Of a stretch of DNA of 64,000 nucleotides, positions 26,214 to 34,156 are shown one piece after another. Source of the DNA: DAOUKH01 sp965207995 (lineage in GTDB: Bacteria; Chloroflexota; Dehalococcoidia; SHYB01); the NCBI GenBank assembly GCA_965207995.1, contig OZ242299.1, positions 1,240,001 through 1,304,000 on the forward strand, in the 5' to 3' direction. A program made the position numbers and the translations under genes. How positions within the stretch are numbered: position 1 is the first letter of the stretch; each line of letters begins with the position of its first letter. The notes below the pieces were generated by a model. The model ran no database searches. It saw only the letters and a list, made by a program, of their open reading frames with translations, and was not told the DNA's origin.

Positions 26214-26993
26214 ATGCTCTTGCAGGACAAGGTCGCGATCGTCAACGGCGTCGGGCCCGGACTGGGCCGGGCCCTCTGCGTCGAGCTTGCGAAGCACGGG
26301 GCCGACGTCGTGCTGGGCGCGCGGACCGAGTCGCGGCTCGAAGAGGTCGCCGCCGAGGTCCGCGACGCAGGTCGGCGCGCCCTCGTCGTCCCCACCGACG
26401 CCACCGATGAGGCGCAGGCGAAGCGGCTCGCCGACAGGGCCGCCGCCGAGTTCGGCAGGATCGACGTCCTGGTGAACAACGCCTCCAAGAACGAGCCCTT
26501 CACCACCGTCGCCGATTCCTCCGTCGAGGAGTGGCGCGCCTGCATCGACGGTAACGTGATGGCCCACATGCAGGCCTGCAAGCACGCCGCCCCCTACATG
26601 GTCGAGCAGCGGTCGGGGTCGATCGTCAACGTCTCGTCGATCTCGATGCGCAAGGGCGTCCAGACGCGGAGCGCCTACAGCGCCGCCAAGGCGGCGATCG
26701 CGGTCATGACCCAGAGCCTCGCCGACGAGCTCGGCCCCCACCAGGTGCGGGTCAACTGCGTGGTCCCCGGCCACATCTGGGGCGACATGCTGGAAGGCTA
26801 CTATCACCGTCGCGCCGAGGAGCTCGGCGTCACCTACGACGAGGTCTACCAGGGCTTCGCCGACCAGATGGCGCTGCGGCGCATAACCCTCGACACCGAG
26901 GTCGCGGCGGCGATCATCTTCCTCGCCTCCGACATGGCGAGCGGCATCACCGGCCAATCGCTCGACGTCAACGCAGGTCTCTCCTACCACTAG
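26214..26993 (+). CDS. Short-chain dehydrogenase/reductase
   Basis: A 259-residue Rossmann-fold oxidoreductase. The cofactor loop is VNGVGPGLGRA (residues 10-20), a G-x-x-P-G-x-G variant of the classical TGxxxGxG. Then come NNA (88-90), the catalytic Ser in VNVSSIS (141-142), and Tyr 155 and Lys 159 in SAYSAAKAA. A TATAGT box lies at 26172-26177. The C-terminus GITGQSLDVNAGLSYH is typical of SDRs of the FabG/3-hydroxyacyl group. It heads a likely operon with the NTF2-like and acyl-CoA dehydrogenase genes (22- and 23-base gaps). Confidence 0.9.
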   Translation: MLLQDKVAIVNGVGPGLGRALCVELAKHGADVVLGARTESRLEEVAAEVRDAGRRALVVPTDATDEAQAKRLADRAAAEFGRIDVLVNNASKNEPFTTVADSSVEEWRACIDGNVMAHMQACKHAAPYMVEQRSGSIVNVSSISMRKGVQTRSAYSAAKAAIAVMTQSLADELGPHQVRVNCVVPGHIWGDMLEGYYHRRAEELGVTYDEVYQGFADQMALRRITLDTEVAAAIIFLASDMASGITGQSLDVNAGLSYH

Positions 26994-27015
26994 CACCGCC
27001 GCGCGCGGAGGAGCC

Positions 27016-27471
27016 GTGACCCACAGCGAATCGACCGATCCCGCCGTCCAAGCGCTCATCGACCGCGCCGCTATCGGCAACATCATCATGCGTTACGCCC
27101 GCGCCGTCGACAGCCGCGACTTCGACGCCCTGCGCGAGCTCTTTACGCCCGACGCCCACGCCAAGTACGGCGATTGGTTCGACGACAGCGGCGTCGACAA
27201 GATCATCCCGTTCGTCAGCGGCGTCGCTCACTTCGAGGTCACCCAGCACTTCTTCGGCCAGCCGCTCATCGAGGTGCGCGGCGACGAGGCCGAAACCCAG
27301 ACCTACTCCAACAATCACCACTTCTACACCGAGGACGACGGCGAGCGCTATGCGGTGGTGCAGGGCAACCTTTACACCAAGCGCTTCGTCCGCCAAGACC
27401 ACGAGTGGCGTATCGCCGACCTCACCCTGACCGTACTCTGGGAGCGGCAGGAGCCCGCGCCCGGCGCCTGA
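27016..27471 (+). CDS. SnoaL/NTF2-like domain protein
   Basis: 151 residues, GTG start after GGAGGAG. The N-terminal helices AIGNIIMRYARAVDSRDFDALRELFTPDA and the strand block TQTYSNNHHFYTEDDGERYAVVQGNLYTKRFVRQDHEWRIADLTL in outline match SnoaL_4-like proteins (steroid isomerase, dehydratase or dioxygenase small-subunit folds). It lies between an SDR and an acyl-CoA dehydrogenase on one strand. An accessory isomerase or dehydratase in the same breakdown route is plausible but unproven. Confidence 0.82.
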   Translation: MTHSESTDPAVQALIDRAAIGNIIMRYARAVDSRDFDALRELFTPDAHAKYGDWFDDSGVDKIIPFVSGVAHFEVTQHFFGQPLIEVRGDEAETQTYSNNHHFYTEDDGERYAVVQGNLYTKRFVRQDHEWRIADLTLTVLWERQEPAPGA

Positions 27472-27494
27472 CACGACCGACCGGGAGACACCGC

Positions 27495-28661
27495 ATGGAC
27501 TTCACCTGGGACGAGCACGACCTGGCCTTCCGCGAGGAAGTCGACACCTTCTGCCGCGACAACATTCCCGCATGGTTCCGCGGCCACTTCGCGTCGAGCG
27601 ACGACGACGAGAAGGCTTTCGCCAAGGACTTCTGTGGGAAGTTGGGCGAGCGCGGCTGGCTGACCATGGCCTGGCCCAGGGAGTACGGCGGCGCCGACGC
27701 GCCGATCTGGACCCAGATGCAGCTCAAGGACCTGATGGAAAAGCATCGCGAGCCGCGCGGCCCCCAGTACATGAACCTGAACTGGATCGGCCCCAGCATC
27801 ATGCTGTTCGGCACCGACGAGCAGAAGGACTATCACCTCTCCCGCATGACCGCGGGCGACGTCGTCTGGTGCCAGGGGTTCAGCGAGCCCGACTCCGGCT
27901 CCGATCTCGCCTCGCTTCAGACGCGGGCGGTGCGCGACGGCGACGACTACGTGATCAACGGTCAGAAGATCTGGACGAGTAACGCCGAGAGCGCCGAGTT
28001 CTGCTTCCTCCTCGCCCGCACCGACCCCGACGCCCCCAAGCACCGCGGCATCTCCGTCTTCCTTATCCCCATGGACACGCCCGGCCTCACCGTCCGGAAG
28101 ATCCGCAGCATGGTCGGCTATGGCAACATCAACGAGGTCTTCCTCGACGATGTCCGCGCCCCGCGGTCGACGATGCTGGGGAACGAGAACGAGGGCTGGA
28201 GCGTCATCACCGCCGCGCTCAACTTCGAGCGCATCGGCCACGCCGCCCATGCCGTCCTCGACGACGTCATCGACTACGCCAAGTCTTCAGACGACGGGGC
28301 GCCCGCCGCCGGAAGCGACCCCGTCCTCCGCCAGAAGATCGCCGAGGCTTACGTCCGCTACCGCGCCGCCCGCGTGATGACCTACCGCCTCGCCTCCATC
28401 GTGGCCAAGGGCGACGACCCCGGCCCCCGCGACGCCTCCATCACCAGCATGCACACCCGCATGACCCACCAGCGCAACGCCGACCTCGCCATGGAAGTCA
28501 TGGGCCCCTACGCCCGCGTCCAGACGGGCTCGCCGACCGCGGTCTACAACGGCATCCTCGAGTCCCACTGGCGGCACAGCATCTCCGCCACCATCGCCGC
28601 CGGCACCATGGAGATCATGCGCGAGCAAGTCGCCGTCCGCGGCCTCGGCCTCCCGCGCTAG
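27495..28661 (+). CDS. Acyl-CoA dehydrogenase
   Basis: A 388-residue protein starting at the ATG at 27495 (MDFTWDEHDLAFREEVDTF), with GGGAGAC before it. The reading frame is open further upstream, but only as an overlap with the NTF2-like gene. It has an intact FAD signature GFSEPDSGSDLASLQT, then YVINGQKIWTSNAESAEFCFLLART, and the C-terminal ISATIAAGTMEIMREQVAVRGLGLPR. The pattern matches long-chain or bile-acid-type FadE proteins that oxidise acyl-CoA with ETF as acceptor. It is co-directional with the SDR and NTF2-like genes. Confidence 0.92.
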   Translation: MDFTWDEHDLAFREEVDTFCRDNIPAWFRGHFASSDDDEKAFAKDFCGKLGERGWLTMAWPREYGGADAPIWTQMQLKDLMEKHREPRGPQYMNLNWIGPSIMLFGTDEQKDYHLSRMTAGDVVWCQGFSEPDSGSDLASLQTRAVRDGDDYVINGQKIWTSNAESAEFCFLLARTDPDAPKHRGISVFLIPMDTPGLTVRKIRSMVGYGNINEVFLDDVRAPRSTMLGNENEGWSVITAALNFERIGHAAHAVLDDVIDYAKSSDDGAPAAGSDPVLRQKIAEAYVRYRAARVMTYRLASIVAKGDDPGPRDASITSMHTRMTHQRNADLAMEVMGPYARVQTGSPTAVYNGILESHWRHSISATIAAGTMEIMREQVAVRGLGLPR

Positions 28662-28680
28662 GCCCTGAATGGAGATTGTC

Positions 28681-29073
28681 ATGCCCACCGCCCGCGGACC
28701 TTTCACTGTCAACACCGAGGCCGAGCCGCCGTTTCTTGAGCAGGACGGGCTCACGCTGAACCGCAACGTCGTGCGCAAGGAGTTCTCCGGCGACATGGTC
28801 GGCACCTCAGAGGCGCAGATGATCGCAGCCTTCACCGGCACTCCAGGTTCGGCGGCCTACGTGGCCATCGAGCACTTCACGGGATCGGTTGGCGGGAGGT
28901 CGGGCTCGTTCGTGCTCCAGCACAGCGGGGTGATGAACAAGGGCGACGCCGCGCTGACGGTCACGATCGTGCCCGACTCGGGCTCCGGAGAGCTTACCGG
29001 CATCGCGGGAACGCTCGAGATCAACAACGACGAGGGCCAGCACTCCTACGTCCTCGACTACAAGCTCGATTGA
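28681..29073 (+). CDS. DUF3224 domain protein
   Basis: 130 residues matching the DUF3224 family, a small beta-barrel related to dirigent or allene-oxide-cyclase-like folds. Features are ARGPFTVNTEAE at the start, VRKEFSGDMVGTSEAQM, YVAIEHFTGSVGGRSGSFVLQHSG, a VTIVPDSGSGELTGIAGTLEI segment, and the HSYVLDYKL end. I chose the ATG at 28681 with GGAG six bases upstream; an in-frame ATG at 28669 adds four residues. The biochemical function of the family is not established. It follows the acyl-CoA dehydrogenase by 19 bases. Confidence 0.85.
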   Translation: MPTARGPFTVNTEAEPPFLEQDGLTLNRNVVRKEFSGDMVGTSEAQMIAAFTGTPGSAAYVAIEHFTGSVGGRSGSFVLQHSGVMNKGDAALTVTIVPDSGSGELTGIAGTLEINNDEGQHSYVLDYKLD

Positions 29074-29123
29074 GCGCCCGCCATCAGCCTTAGCAAACGA
29101 GTAGCCGGCCCCGGCCTGCCGCG

Positions 29124-30341
29124 TTAAGCGTCGGCCGACGACCACGACTTCACCACGCCGTCGGCTTCGAGGGCGGCGATGTCAACGGCGGGGTAGCCCG
29201 CCTCGGCGAGCAGCTCGCGGGTGTGTTCGCCGAGGAGGGGGGCGAAGCGGCGCAGGTCCACCTTCGAGCGCGAGAAGGTGACCGGGAAGCCGACCTGCCG
29301 CACCGGGCCCTGCGAGGGGTGCTCCACCTCCCACGTCATCCCCACGTGGCGGACTTGGGGGTCGTCGAGCGCCTCGGCGGGCTCGTTGACCGGCGCGGCG
29401 CAGGTGTCCGCCGCCCACAGGTCGCGGAGCCAGTCGTCGCGGTCGCGGGTGAGGAAGATGGCCCGGATGTCCTCGACCATCGCGTCGACCTCCGGCCCCG
29501 ACTCGCGGTGGAGCGGGATGTAGCTCTCCCGTCCGATCAGGCGGCAGAAGTTCTCCCAGAACGGTACCTCGGCGTTCGAGGTCGTCAGCCACTTGCCGTC
29601 GCGGCACTTGAGGAAGGTGAGGGTGGACTGCGAGGTGGGCTTCGCCTTCCTTTGAAGGGCGGCGTCGCGGCGCTGCTGCGCGTAGGCGCCGTGGTTCGAC
29701 GACATCACGCTGCCGACCATCGAGACGTCGAGGTACTGCCCCTCGCCCGTCTCCTCGCGTTCGAGCAGCGCCGCAAGGATGCCGGCCGCGGCATGCAGTC
29801 CGGCGGTCACGTCGGCGAAGGCGACGCCGTGACCCAGCGGCTCGCCCGTCTCCGGGTGCCGCGGGCCGACACTCCCGGCCACCGCCGACATCTGCCGGTC
29901 GTGGCCCGGGAAGCCGGCGTAGGGCCCCGACTGCCCGAACGCCGAGATGCTGCAGTAGACGATCCTTGGGTTGCGGGCCCGCACCGCCTCGTAGTCGACG
30001 CCCAGCCATTGCACCACGCCGGGGCGGTAGCCTTCGAGCACGACGTCCGCCCGTTCCACGAGCCGGAAGAAGACCTCGCGGGCCCTGGGCCGGGCCGCTT
30101 CATCGAGAAGCTCCAGCGCAACGCTGCGCTTGTTCCGGGCGATGCTGTTGTAGGCCGCCGACACGACCTCTTCCTCAGGCGTGGGGTCGGGCGGCGTCAT
30201 CATGTCGCGCCCCATGCCGTACCGCGGGCGCGGCTCCTCGATCTTGACGACGTCCATGCCCATGTCGGCGAGCAGGTGCGACGCCAACGGCCCCGGAAAG
30301 AGCCGGGAGAGGTCGAGCATCCGGTATTTGCCGAGCAGCAT
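29124..30341 (-). CDS. CaiB/BaiF family CoA transferase
   Basis: A 405-residue family III CoA transferase, which moves CoA between carboxylates by ping-pong chemistry using an active-site Asp. Visible are the N-terminal MLDLSRLFPGPLASHLLADMGMDVVKIEEP, RNKRSVALELLDE, YCSISAFGQSGPYAGFPGHDRQ (the Asp in GHD is the likely nucleophile) and the C-terminal VKSWS. I start at the ATG at 30341 after GGGGGAAG; an upstream in-frame start at 30380 is less likely. It could activate substrates for the adjacent acyl-CoA dehydrogenase route. It is convergent with DUF3224. Confidence 0.9.
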   Translation of the reverse strand: MLLGKYRMLDLSRLFPGPLASHLLADMGMDVVKIEEPRPRYGMGRDMMTPPDPTPEEEVVSAAYNSIARNKRSVALELLDEAARPRAREVFFRLVERADVVLEGYRPGVVQWLGVDYEAVRARNPRIVYCSISAFGQSGPYAGFPGHDRQMSAVAGSVGPRHPETGEPLGHGVAFADVTAGLHAAAGILAALLEREETGEGQYLDVSMVGSVMSSNHGAYAQQRRDAALQRKAKPTSQSTLTFLKCRDGKWLTTSNAEVPFWENFCRLIGRESYIPLHRESGPEVDAMVEDIRAIFLTRDRDDWLRDLWAADTCAAPVNEPAEALDDPQVRHVGMTWEVEHPSQGPVRQVGFPVTFSRSKVDLRRFAPLLGEHTRELLAEAGYPAVDIAALEADGVVKSWSSADA

Positions 30342-30447
30342 GCTTCCCCCGCGCAAAGCCCGCTCCGACAGCGGGGGCATACCTTAGCACGACGGGCGCG
30401 CGGGAACCCCGGAGGGGGAAGAGGGAACGTCGGAGGCAGGACAGGAA

Positions 30448-30780
30448 TCAGGCGAAATAGAGCCCGATGACGGCGCCGATCACCGTCACCCACGTTCCGA
30501 ACATGACGATGGTGAGCGTGTTCAGCCGGCTGTTCATCTCGCCGCGCAGGCTGTTCATCTCACCCCGCACCTCGGTGAACCGGCTGTTCATCTCGTTGCG
30601 CAACCCGCCCATCTCGCCGCGCATCTCACTACGCAACCCGCCCATCTCGCTGCGCATCTCGTTGCGCAAGCCGCCCATCTCGTCGCGCAAGCCGCTAATG
30701 GACTGGTTCAAGTCGTCCAGCCGCTTGTCGACTTGCTCGTAGGCGCCTTCGAGCCTGCTGATTCTTTCCTCGGTCGTCAT
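30448..30780 (-). CDS. Coiled-coil membrane protein with 11-residue repeats
   Basis: 110 residues. After RISRLEGAYEQVDKRLDDLNQSIS comes a run of near-perfect 11-residue units of the form GLRxEMRxEMG (about residues 35-65), then a looser NSRxxEVRGEMNSL region, and a C-terminal hydrophobic helix (MFGTWVTVIGAVIGLYFA) that probably spans the membrane. Hendecad periodicity predicts a straight or right-handed coiled coil. The DNA repeats too (33-bp units of CTCGTTGCGCAACCCGCCCAT type), so unit number may vary by slippage. The function is unknown. The start is the ATG at 30780; an in-frame ATG at 30825 is weaker. Confidence 0.72.
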   Translation of the reverse strand: MTTEERISRLEGAYEQVDKRLDDLNQSISGLRDEMGGLRNEMRSEMGGLRSEMRGEMGGLRNEMNSRFTEVRGEMNSLRGEMNSRLNTLTIVMFGTWVTVIGAVIGLYFA

Positions 30781-30883
30781 GCCCCTTCGATATGACACTA
30801 CTATGCCGGATGCGTTGAAGAGCCTCAACGCCCGCTTGTCATACCCGGCCCTGAAGCTCGCGCCCTGACGGGGGCGGCGCTGC

Positions 30884-30889
30884 TATAAT
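30884..30889 (+). promoter_or_regulatory. -10 box upstream of enoyl-CoA hydratase
   Basis: A consensus TATAAT 26 bases before the ATG at 30916. No convincing -35 at standard spacing is seen. Confidence 0.45.
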
Positions 30890-30915
30890 CCCGCCAGCCG
30901 AATCAGGGGGCGCGC

Positions 30916-31704
30916 ATGGACTACCAACGCTACGCAGACGAACACCACCTCCTCGTGGAGATCAAGGACCGCGTGGCCGTGGTCACCATGAACCGCCCCG
31001 AGAAGCGCAACGCGGTCAACTACGCGCTCCACCGGGGTCTGGAGACCATCTGGCGTGACCTCGGCACCGACCCCGACGTCGGCGCCATCGTCCTCACCGG
31101 CGCCGGGCCCGCCTTCTGCGCCGGCGGCGACATGAAGGACTTCGGCCCCAGCGGCGGGATGCTCATCCTCCGCGGCGCGAAGTGGGCGGTGCAGAACATG
31201 GTCAACTGCGAGGCCCCGCTCATCGCCGCCATCAACGGCCCGGCGGCCGGATTCGGCGCCTCCGTAGCCCTCCTCTGCGACACCACCTTCATGGCCGACA
31301 CCGCCCGCATCGGCGACACCCACGTCAACATGGGCCTCGTCGCGGGCGACGGTGGCTGCGTCATCTGGCCGCTCCTCATCGGCCCCCACCGCGCCAAGGA
31401 GTACCTGATGAGCGGACGCTACGTGCCGGGGCCCGAGGCCGAGCGCATCGGCCTGGTCAACCACTGCGTCCCCGCCGACAAGCTGATGGACGAGGCGATG
31501 GCCTACGCCACCGAGCTGGCCAACGGGCCCGCGGCGGCGATCCGCTGGACGAAGATGAGCATCAACCGGCTCATCTGGCAAAACCTGATCCTGGTGCTCG
31601 AGATGAGTCTGGCCACCGAGGGGCTCACCTCGGGCAGCCCCGACCAGCAGGAGGCCGTCGCCGCCTTCCGCGAGAAGCGCGCCCCCAAGTTCGGCGCGGG
31701 CTAG
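30916..31704 (+). CDS. Enoyl-CoA hydratase/isomerase family protein
   Basis: A 262-residue crotonase-fold protein. It has the substrate-binding strand VAVVTMNRPEKRNAVNY, the oxyanion-hole segment GAGPAFCAGGDMKDFG, and the second oxyanion segment INGPAAGFGASVALLCD followed by ARIGDTHVNMGLVAGDGG. The residues near the usual catalytic Glu positions (NMGLVAGDG) differ from classical hydratase (which has LGxxPxxGG), so hydratase versus isomerase or hydrolase activity is open. The next gene, a zinc alcohol dehydrogenase, starts 7 bases after the stop, implying one transcript. Confidence 0.9.
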   Translation: MDYQRYADEHHLLVEIKDRVAVVTMNRPEKRNAVNYALHRGLETIWRDLGTDPDVGAIVLTGAGPAFCAGGDMKDFGPSGGMLILRGAKWAVQNMVNCEAPLIAAINGPAAGFGASVALLCDTTFMADTARIGDTHVNMGLVAGDGGCVIWPLLIGPHRAKEYLMSGRYVPGPEAERIGLVNHCVPADKLMDEAMAYATELANGPAAAIRWTKMSINRLIWQNLILVLEMSLATEGLTSGSPDQQEAVAAFREKRAPKFGAG

Positions 31705-31711
31705 CGCGCCC

Positions 31712-32707
31712 ATGCTTCAGTCGCGCTGGACCGCCGACGGCATTGAGTTGTCCGAGGTCGAGCCCGGCCCGCTCGCGCCCGGCCACGTCCGCCTGAAGGT
31801 CGCCGCCTCCGGCATCTGCGGCTCGGACCTGCACTCCTTTCGCGGCGACCTGCCCACGCGGCCGGGGGACACGCCGGGCCACGAGGTCGTCGGCACCGTC
31901 CTCGACGGCCCCGCCGGCCTGGACGACGCCCTCTACGCCGTCGAGCCGCACACCCGCTGCGGCGTCTGCGACCTCTGTCTTTCGCGCAAGCGGCACCTCT
32001 GCAACCAGGGCATGCTCATCGGTACGCGCATCCCCGGGGGGATGAGCGAGTTCGTCGACGCCCCGGCCTACACCGTCCACCCCGTCGACCCATCCGTCGC
32101 GCCCCTGCCGGCCTCGCTCTCTGAGCCGCTCGCTGTCTGCGCGCGGGCGGTGATGATGGCGCGGCTGGAGGTCGATAGCCGCGTCCTCGTGATCGGGGCG
32201 GGCGCCATCGGGCTGCTCGCCGCGCTCCTCGCCCGCGACCGCTGCGCCCACGTCGCCATCAGCGCCCGGTACGAGCACCAGCGAAGCGCCGCCGCCGCGC
32301 TCGGCGTCGAAGCCGTCCCAGAAGTCGACCTCATGTCCTGGGCACGTGACAATGGCCCCGACGTGGTCATCGAGACCGTCGGCGGCGAGGCCGGCACCAT
32401 CGGCCAGGCCGTCAAGGCGGTACGCAAGTCGGGGCGCGTCATCGTCCTCGGCGTCTTCACCGGCGAGGTGTCGCTCGACGGCCTGCTCCTCGTCGTCAAG
32501 GAGGTAGAGCTGCTCGGCTCCGTCCTCTACGGCCCGAGCCGGCGCGGCTCCGACTTCGCGGCCGCCGTCTCCCTGCTCTCCCGCTACCAGCCCGACCTCG
32601 CCCCACTCCAGACCCACCAGTACCCGTTGCGCGACATCCACCAGGCCTTCGACACCGCCCTCGACAAGACGACCGGCGCCATCAAAGTCACCCTCCTCGC
32701 GGGGTAG
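31712..32707 (+). CDS. Zinc-binding alcohol dehydrogenase (MDR family)
   Basis: 331 residues. The catalytic zinc site is suggested by SGICGSDLHSF and GHEVVGTVLDG, and the structural zinc by the cysteine lobe CGVCDLCLSRKRHLC. The cofactor domain has VLVIGAGAIGLLAALLA. It resembles threonine/sorbitol dehydrogenase-like enzymes oxidising secondary alcohols with NAD(P). It is co-transcribed with the enoyl-CoA hydratase, so it may act on a hydroxyacyl intermediate or an alcohol released from it. The ribosome site is poor; the tight spacing suggests coupling. Confidence 0.9.
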   Translation: MLQSRWTADGIELSEVEPGPLAPGHVRLKVAASGICGSDLHSFRGDLPTRPGDTPGHEVVGTVLDGPAGLDDALYAVEPHTRCGVCDLCLSRKRHLCNQGMLIGTRIPGGMSEFVDAPAYTVHPVDPSVAPLPASLSEPLAVCARAVMMARLEVDSRVLVIGAGAIGLLAALLARDRCAHVAISARYEHQRSAAAALGVEAVPEVDLMSWARDNGPDVVIETVGGEAGTIGQAVKAVRKSGRVIVLGVFTGEVSLDGLLLVVKEVELLGSVLYGPSRRGSDFAAAVSLLSRYQPDLAPLQTHQYPLRDIHQAFDTALDKTTGAIKVTLLAG

Positions 32708-32745
32708 CCGGGCGCCTCTTCAGGCGGCGAAGCCGCGCTCTCCTG

Positions 32746-32775
32746 TTGACACGCCTTTTCCTTCCGTCGCAAGAT
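32746..32775 (+). promoter_or_regulatory. Candidate promoter for second amidohydrolase
   Basis: A consensus TTGACA (32746-32751), an 18-base spacer and CAAGAT (32770-32775), 22 bases before the amidohydrolase ATG, which also has a GGAGGGGG ribosome site. Confidence 0.5.
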
Positions 32776-32797
32776 TGGGGGCCGGAGGGGGTGAGGC

Positions 32798-33883
32798 ATG
32801 TCCCGCTACGGCGTCGTCGACTCTGACGGCCACGTGAACGAACCTGAGTCCATGTGGCCGAACTACTTGGAAGAGCGCTTCCATGCCATGGCGCCCCGGC
32901 TCGTCACCGACTCCCAGGGACGAATCCGCAGCCTTCTCGAAGGCCGCATGCAGCCCTACATCCCCCGCCACCCCAATCCCGACCCCGCCCGCCGGCGGAG
33001 GGGCGGGTACGATCCCCGCGCCCGCCTCGAAGACATGGACAGCGAGGGCATGGACGCCTCCGTGATGTTCCCGACGGCGGGCCTCCACTTCGCCGCCATT
33101 GAGGACCCCGAGGTCGCCGCCGCGCTCTGCCGCGCCTACAACGACTGGCTCTACGACTTCGCCCAGACCGATCCCCGGCGGCTCATCACCGTCGCCGTCA
33201 TCCCCCAAGCCGACGTATACGAGGCCATGCGGGAGACGCGGCGCGCCGTCGGCGAGCTCGGCGCCAAGGGTGTCATGTGGCGCCCCAACCCCATCGACGG
33301 GCGCAACCTTCACGAGCCCTACTTCGATCCGATGTGGTCACTGCTGGAAGAGCTCGACGCCACGCTCTGCCTGCATGAGGGCACCACCCAGAACGTGCCG
33401 CAGTCGGGCCTCGACCGTTACGACAACTTCCTCTTCCGCCACGTGGTTTCGCATCCCCACGAGCAGCAGATGGGGGTGCTCAACCTGATCTGCGGCGGCG
33501 TTCTCGAGCGCCATGCCAAGCTGCGCGTCGCCTCGCTCGAATCGGGGTGCGGCTGGATCGCGCACTGGATCGAGCGTATCAACCACCACCTCGAATACTG
33601 GGGCCACGCCAGCGCCCCCTTGCCCATGAAGGCCGACGAGTACTGGGACCGCCAGTGCTTCATCTCCGCCGACCCCGACGAGGCGATCATCCCCGGCATC
33701 ATCCAGACCATGGGCGACGACACCATCATCTTCGCTTCCGACTACCCCCACCCGGACGGCATCTTTCCCGGCGTGGTGAAGGAGCTCGCCGACCGCAGCG
33801 ACCTATCGGAGATCTCGAAGGCGAAGATCCTGGGCGAGAACGCCGTCCGTTGCTACGGCTTAGAGGAAGACGGCGGCGCGTAA
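32798..33883 (+). CDS. Amidohydrolase family 2 protein
   Basis: 361 residues, a TIM barrel of the amidohydrolase_2 family. The N-terminal YGVVDSDGHVNEPESMW carries the D-x-H metal motif. Other landmarks are MDSEGMDASVMFPT, LCLHEGTTQNVPQSG with a metal-ligand His, and ESGCGWIAHWIERI. The C-terminal IIFASDYPHPDGIFPG holds the catalytic Asp. It is a paralogue of the 16191 gene and, less closely, of 41833. The substrate is unknown; ring-cleavage or carboxylate chemistry is typical of the family. Confidence 0.88.
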   Translation: MSRYGVVDSDGHVNEPESMWPNYLEERFHAMAPRLVTDSQGRIRSLLEGRMQPYIPRHPNPDPARRRRGGYDPRARLEDMDSEGMDASVMFPTAGLHFAAIEDPEVAAALCRAYNDWLYDFAQTDPRRLITVAVIPQADVYEAMRETRRAVGELGAKGVMWRPNPIDGRNLHEPYFDPMWSLLEELDATLCLHEGTTQNVPQSGLDRYDNFLFRHVVSHPHEQQMGVLNLICGGVLERHAKLRVASLESGCGWIAHWIERINHHLEYWGHASAPLPMKADEYWDRQCFISADPDEAIIPGIIQTMGDDTIIFASDYPHPDGIFPGVVKELADRSDLSEISKAKILGENAVRCYGLEEDGGA

Positions 33884-33952
33884 CGTGCGTAGAACGGAAT
33901 GTGAAAAGACGGGGGCCGGAGGCTAGGGCCGCCGCACGGTGAGGAGGATCCA

Positions 33953-34156
33953 ATGACCCAAGAGACGCCGCTCTCCAAGGAGACCGTGGCCGAGGTGGCC
34001 CGCTTCGTGGGCCTGCAGGTCGACGACGACGACATTGAGCGGCTGGAGGCCGAGGCCCGCTCCGTTGCCCGCAACATGGCGCGGCTGGACGCGATCGACC
34101 TCGATGGCGTCGAGCCCCTCCTCATCCACTTCCTGCCGCCGAGTCAGCCCCGATGA
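33953..34156 (+). CDS. GatC/AtzG-like small amidase partner
   Basis: 67 residues with the GatC pattern in short form: LSKETVAEVARFVGLQVDDDDIERLEAEARSVARNMARLDAIDLDGVEPLL in outline. GatC-like proteins wrap around an amidase-signature subunit and stabilise it. The AtzG protein, which partners the amidase AtzE in cyanurate catabolism, is a known short example. The gene overlaps the following amidase by 4 bases (ATGA). A complete conventional GatC is encoded at 37587, so this one probably serves the adjacent catabolic amidase and not tRNA amidation. Confidence 0.75.
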   Translation: MTQETPLSKETVAEVARFVGLQVDDDDIERLEAEARSVARNMARLDAIDLDGVEPLLIHFLPPSQPR

